8,566 nt of DNA, taken from Methanocorpusculum sp. MCE. GTDB lineage: Archaea; Halobacteriota; Methanomicrobia; Methanomicrobiales; Methanocorpusculaceae. The notes under the pieces are model-generated. The model made no database searches. It saw nothing but the letters and a program-made list of their open reading frames with translations, and had not been told where the DNA came from. Numbering within the stretch: position 1 is the stretch's first letter; every line of letters starts with the position of its first letter. Both the position numbers and the translations under genes were made by a program. The stretch lies in contig NIZU01000099.1 in NCBI GenBank assembly GCA_003315675.1, positions 1 to 8,566 of the forward strand, in the 5' to 3' direction. This document shows positions 7,110-8,566 of the stretch, piece after piece.

Positions 7110-7130
7110 AGTAATTCTATTGTGCCTTTT

Positions 7131-7140
7131 TCTATAAAGT
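7131..7140 (-). promoter_or_regulatory. TATA box of nifB, suggesting a leaderless transcript
   Basis: On the minus strand ACTTTATAGA is centred about 26 nt from the chosen nifB ATG, the usual archaeal distance to the transcription start. The transcript should begin at or within a base or two of the start codon, and no Shine-Dalgarno sequence lies in between. This spacing is a main reason for choosing that start. Confidence 0.5.
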
Positions 7141-7176
7141 CCAAACGTTTCTGGCACTGATGATTCACAGATAGGC

Positions 7177-7184
7177 TTTATATT
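7177..7184 (+). promoter_or_regulatory. TATA box of the TPR gene
   Basis: TTTATATT lies about 47 nt before the ATG. Initiation about 25 nt downstream would fall near 7205, leaving a leader of roughly 20 nt that includes the ribosome binding site. With the nifB TATA box about 40 bp away on the other strand, the 118-bp gap is a compact divergent promoter region. Confidence 0.55.
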
Positions 7185-7217
7185 CACTGGGCTGAAATAG
7201 TTTAAACAGAGGAACAA

Positions 7218-7222
7218 GGAGG
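7218..7222 (+). promoter_or_regulatory. Strong Shine-Dalgarno of the TPR gene
   Basis: GGAGG, within AAGGAGG, ends 5 nt before the ATG at 7228. This fixes the start and contrasts with the probably leaderless nifB on the opposite strand. Confidence 0.8.
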
Positions 7223-7227
7223 AAGGA

Positions 7228-8328
7228 ATGGTAGATATTGGCGGTCTTTTCGGCAAAAACGACAAACAGAATCCATGGATAGCACGCGGAGAACAGGCAT
7301 ACGATAAAGGATTGTATGACGATGCGGCCCAGCATTTCACAAAAGCGCTGGAACTCGAGCCGGGTTCGGCAAAGCTCTGGACAAAACTTGCCGCCTGCCA
7401 GAAATTTACCCAGAAATATGATGCAGCCTCCAGATCATACGCCAAAGTTGTGGAACTCAATCCGGATGATTTCCATGCATGTACCTCGCTCGCAGTTATT
7501 CTGGGAGACAGTGGAAAATACGAAGAGGCGCTCTCTGCCCTCGGCCATGTCGTTCTCCCGGAAAGCGAGGTATACCTCAAAGACAGAAAATGCGAGTGGC
7601 TTTTGCGTTCCGGGAAATACCGGGAAGCTGCCGCCGTCTGCTCGCAGATCATCTCCCATTTCCCGGGAAATATCCAATACCGTATTCGATACGCCGATCT
7701 TTTGATGCGAAGCGGTATGTTTGCCGAAGCACGCTTGGTATATGACGACCTCGCCTCATCGCTTGGACAGCCGGAACTGATCTCCAATGCCGCATTCTGC
7801 AGCGAGATGACAGGGGATGTCGACGGAGCGCTGAAACGGTATGCAAATCTTTCCGAGAATGATGTAGTCGTCTGGTACCGCAGAGCACGGCTCGAAGAAA
7901 GCCGCGGGAACTTTAAAAACGCAGCCGCTGCATACGGCATTATCCAGCATTATACGACCGGCGATGACATTACCGTCACAATCCGCCGGGCTCTGGCATT
8001 TTACTGGGATGGAAACGGGAAAGAGGCAGCGGTCCAGCTGGAAAAAATCCTGGCGAAAGGCTACGCAAATGCAGAACTCTGGCATCTGCTTGGAACAGTC
8101 TCGTTTTTGAACGGGGAGTTCAGACGCGCGGTCGAAGCATTCGTCGAATGCATCCACTTAAATCAGACGAATACTGCGGTCAGGTATATGAAAGGCTGCG
8201 CCGAGTATCTCTCGGGAAAATACAAAGAGGCTGTTGAAAGTTTCGGAAAGTTTCGAAAAGATGGGGAAGATCGGCAGCGGCGGCCCCTCTCCTGCGAAAA
8301 TGAAATGGCTCGAAGACAGCGAACTTGA
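7228..8328 (+). CDS. Tetratricopeptide-repeat protein, C-terminus frameshifted
   Basis: The reading frame gives 366 residues built almost entirely of helical TPR-like repeats. Clear examples begin near residues 17 (NPWIARGEQAYDKGLYDDAAQHF), 51, 85, 283 (LWHLLGTVSFLNGEFRRAVEAF) and 317 (YMKGCAEYLSGKYKEAVESF), with more degenerate ones between. There is no signal peptide or membrane segment, so it is probably a cytosolic scaffold for protein-protein contacts; the partner is unknown. After Phe339 the sequence changes abruptly to a basic, low-quality tail (GKFRKDGEDRQRRP) ending at 8328. The cause is an exact 10-bp tandem duplication at 8236-8255. Removing one copy gives VESFEKMGKIGSGG and an open frame to 8389, a protein of 383 residues. 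Transcription runs divergently from nifB. The TPR assignment is firm; any functional link to NifB is speculation. Confidence 0.85.
   Translation: MVDIGGLFGKNDKQNPWIARGEQAYDKGLYDDAAQHFTKALELEPGSAKLWTKLAACQKFTQKYDAASRSYAKVVELNPDDFHACTSLAVILGDSGKYEEALSALGHVVLPESEVYLKDRKCEWLLRSGKYREAAAVCSQIISHFPGNIQYRIRYADLLMRSGMFAEARLVYDDLASSLGQPELISNAAFCSEMTGDVDGALKRYANLSENDVVVWYRRARLEESRGNFKNAAAAYGIIQHYTTGDDITVTIRRALAFYWDGNGKEAAVQLEKILAKGYANAELWHLLGTVSFLNGEFRRAVEAFVECIHLNQTNTAVRYMKGCAEYLSGKYKEAVESFGKFRKDGEDRQRRPLSCENEMARRQRT
8236..8255 (+). repeat. 10-bp tandem duplication that frameshifts the TPR gene
   Basis: GAAAGTTTCG occurs twice back to back, at 8236-8245 and 8246-8255. Ten bases is not a multiple of three, so the second copy shifts the frame. 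Deleting one copy joins the TPR helix EAVESF to EKMGKIGSGG and restores a plausible C-terminus. It may be a true slipped-strand mutation, a reversible switch, or a sequencing or assembly error. Confidence 0.88.
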
Positions 8329-8389
8329 TTTGTTCGACAATGCACCGGCCCAGAAAGAGCAGGAGAATATCTATCAACCCATTTTTTAA
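8256..8389 (+). pseudogene. Displaced C-terminal part of the TPR protein
   Basis: In the frame one base ahead of the TPR gene, this segment is open and encodes a protein-like tail: KMGKIGSGGPSPAKMKW, then LEDSELDLFDNAPAQKEQ, ending YQPIF before TAA at 8387-8389. It is acidic and flexible in composition, unlike the Arg-rich tail of the current frame. The ATG at 8261 has no ribosome binding site, so separate translation is unlikely. I read it as the original end of the upstream gene. Confidence 0.75.
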
Positions 8390-8465
8390 CGCGAATCATG
8401 ATTTATGGAAGATTGGCTACATCCCTACACCCTCACCTCCCCCCACCAAAAAAAGAAAAATACCC
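8390..8465. other. Non-coding spacer between the TPR gene and the right repeat arm
   Basis: Seventy-six bases with no convincing gene. It contains a C-rich stretch (CACCTCCCCCCACC) followed by an A-rich run on the plus strand. I see no tRNA, promoter or hairpin. Confidence 0.6.
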
Positions 8466-8482
8466 GAGAATTTCTAACAACC

Positions 8483-8490
8483 TTTTTTTT
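8483..8490 (+). terminator. Oligo-T tract downstream of the TPR gene
   Basis: Eight T residues on the plus strand, preceded by AACAACC, lie about 95 nt after the original end of the TPR reading frame. This is the counterpart of the left-arm tract. The single mismatch between the arms falls at its far edge. It is the only T tract of this length between the TPR gene and the window end. Confidence 0.5.
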
Positions 8491-8494
8491 CGAC

Positions 8495-8508
8495 AGAAAG
8501 TACTTTCT
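8495..8508. repeat. 14-bp perfect palindrome in the right arm
   Basis: Second copy of AGAAAGTACTTTCT, in the same position within the arm as the left copy. Because a palindrome reads the same on both strands, a dimeric binding protein would see the two arms identically. Confidence 0.6.
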
Positions 8509-8530
8509 TTTCGTACGTTGAGTAGTATGT

Positions 8531-8566
8531 ATGGGGACTTTCAGCAGCTTTGGTCTCAACCAGGCA
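8531..8566 (+). CDS. Possible 5' end of an outward-reading gene in the right repeat arm (partial)
   Basis: This is the identical copy of the frame in the left arm: ATG followed by GTFSSFGLNQA, open at the window edge. The upstream sequence is the same as in the left arm because it lies inside the repeat. The presence of the same outward open frame in both arms is the main reason for thinking the repeat continues outside the window. The product is unknown. Confidence 0.22.
   Translation, partial: MGTFSSFGLNQA

Larger units (their letters stand above)
8466..8566 (+). repeat. Right arm of the 101-bp inverted repeat
   Basis: This is the inverted partner of bases 1-101, with 100 of 101 positions identical. 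The sequence just inside the arm (ending in CCC) differs from that inside the left arm (ending in CTT, read outward). The inner boundary is therefore a sharp junction with unrelated DNA, as expected for two independent insertions of one element. The arm lies 76 bp beyond the original stop codon of the TPR gene, so both arms sit just downstream of gene 3' ends. Near-identity implies a recent duplication or ongoing homogenisation. Confidence 0.93.

Noticed and set aside
7102..7117. GAAT...ATTC half-sites over the nifB start as an NrpR-type operator
   Set aside because: The spacing and bases do not match GGAA-N6-TTCC, and the symmetry is weak.
6177..7940. A 587-codon minus-strand open frame that would extend NifB far upstream
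   Set aside because: The upstream part is the exact antisense of the TPR gene, has no family resemblance, and crosses both divergent TATA boxes. NifB homology starts just after the Met at 7109.
1..8566. An 8.6-kb transposon with 101-bp terminal inverted repeats carrying the isoprenoid operon
   Set aside because: There is no transposase, recombinase or other mobility gene inside, and the cargo is a conserved chromosomal operon. The repeat boundary is sharp on the inner side only, which fits two flanking elements better.

Overview
The window looks like a euryarchaeal methanogen chromosome segment, probably from the Methanomicrobiales (a Methanocorpusculum-like organism is a tentative guess). 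Grounds for this are archaeal isoprenoid genes including isopentenyl phosphate kinase, an archaeal-type RNase J, a short NifB without a NifX domain, archaeal TATA boxes, oligo-T terminators, and Shine-Dalgarno sequences matching AGGAGGTGATC.

Layout. (1) Positions 1-101 and 8466-8566 are the two arms of a near-perfect inverted repeat with one mismatch. The arms coincide with the window edges. (2) Positions 106-5972 hold six tightly packed minus-strand genes, in transcription order: MEMO1-family protein, mevalonate kinase, isopentenyl phosphate kinase, type 2 IPP isomerase, RNase J, GGPP synthase. Spacings of 1, -8, -4, 19 and 9 nt indicate one operon. (3) Positions 5973-6176 hold the probable operon promoter and oligo-T terminators for the next gene. 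(4) Positions 6177-7109 encode a solitary nifB on the minus strand. (5) Positions 7110-7227 form a divergent promoter region. (6) A plus-strand TPR-repeat gene starts at 7228. Its reading frame is broken near the 3' end by an exact 10-bp tandem duplication, and the displaced C-terminus stays open to 8389. (7) Positions 8390-8465 are non-coding.

The operon turns mevalonate into the C20 precursor of archaeal ether lipids. Mevalonate kinase makes mevalonate 5-phosphate. Enzymes not encoded here lead to isopentenyl phosphate. IPK makes IPP, Fni interconverts IPP and DMAPP, and IdsA condenses them to GGPP. RNase J and MEMO1 are co-transcribed passengers with no known enzymatic role in the pathway. 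NifB makes the iron-sulfur-carbon core of the nitrogenase cofactor.

The most notable non-genic signals are the inverted-repeat arms and the 10-bp duplication. Homology between the arms stops sharply on the inner side but is still intact at the window edge, and each arm has an outward open frame reaching the edge. I therefore favour two inverted copies of a larger repeat, such as the same end of an insertion sequence, flanking an ordinary chromosomal segment. I do not favour an 8.6-kb transposon carrying housekeeping genes. An assembly break at a multicopy repeat would look the same.
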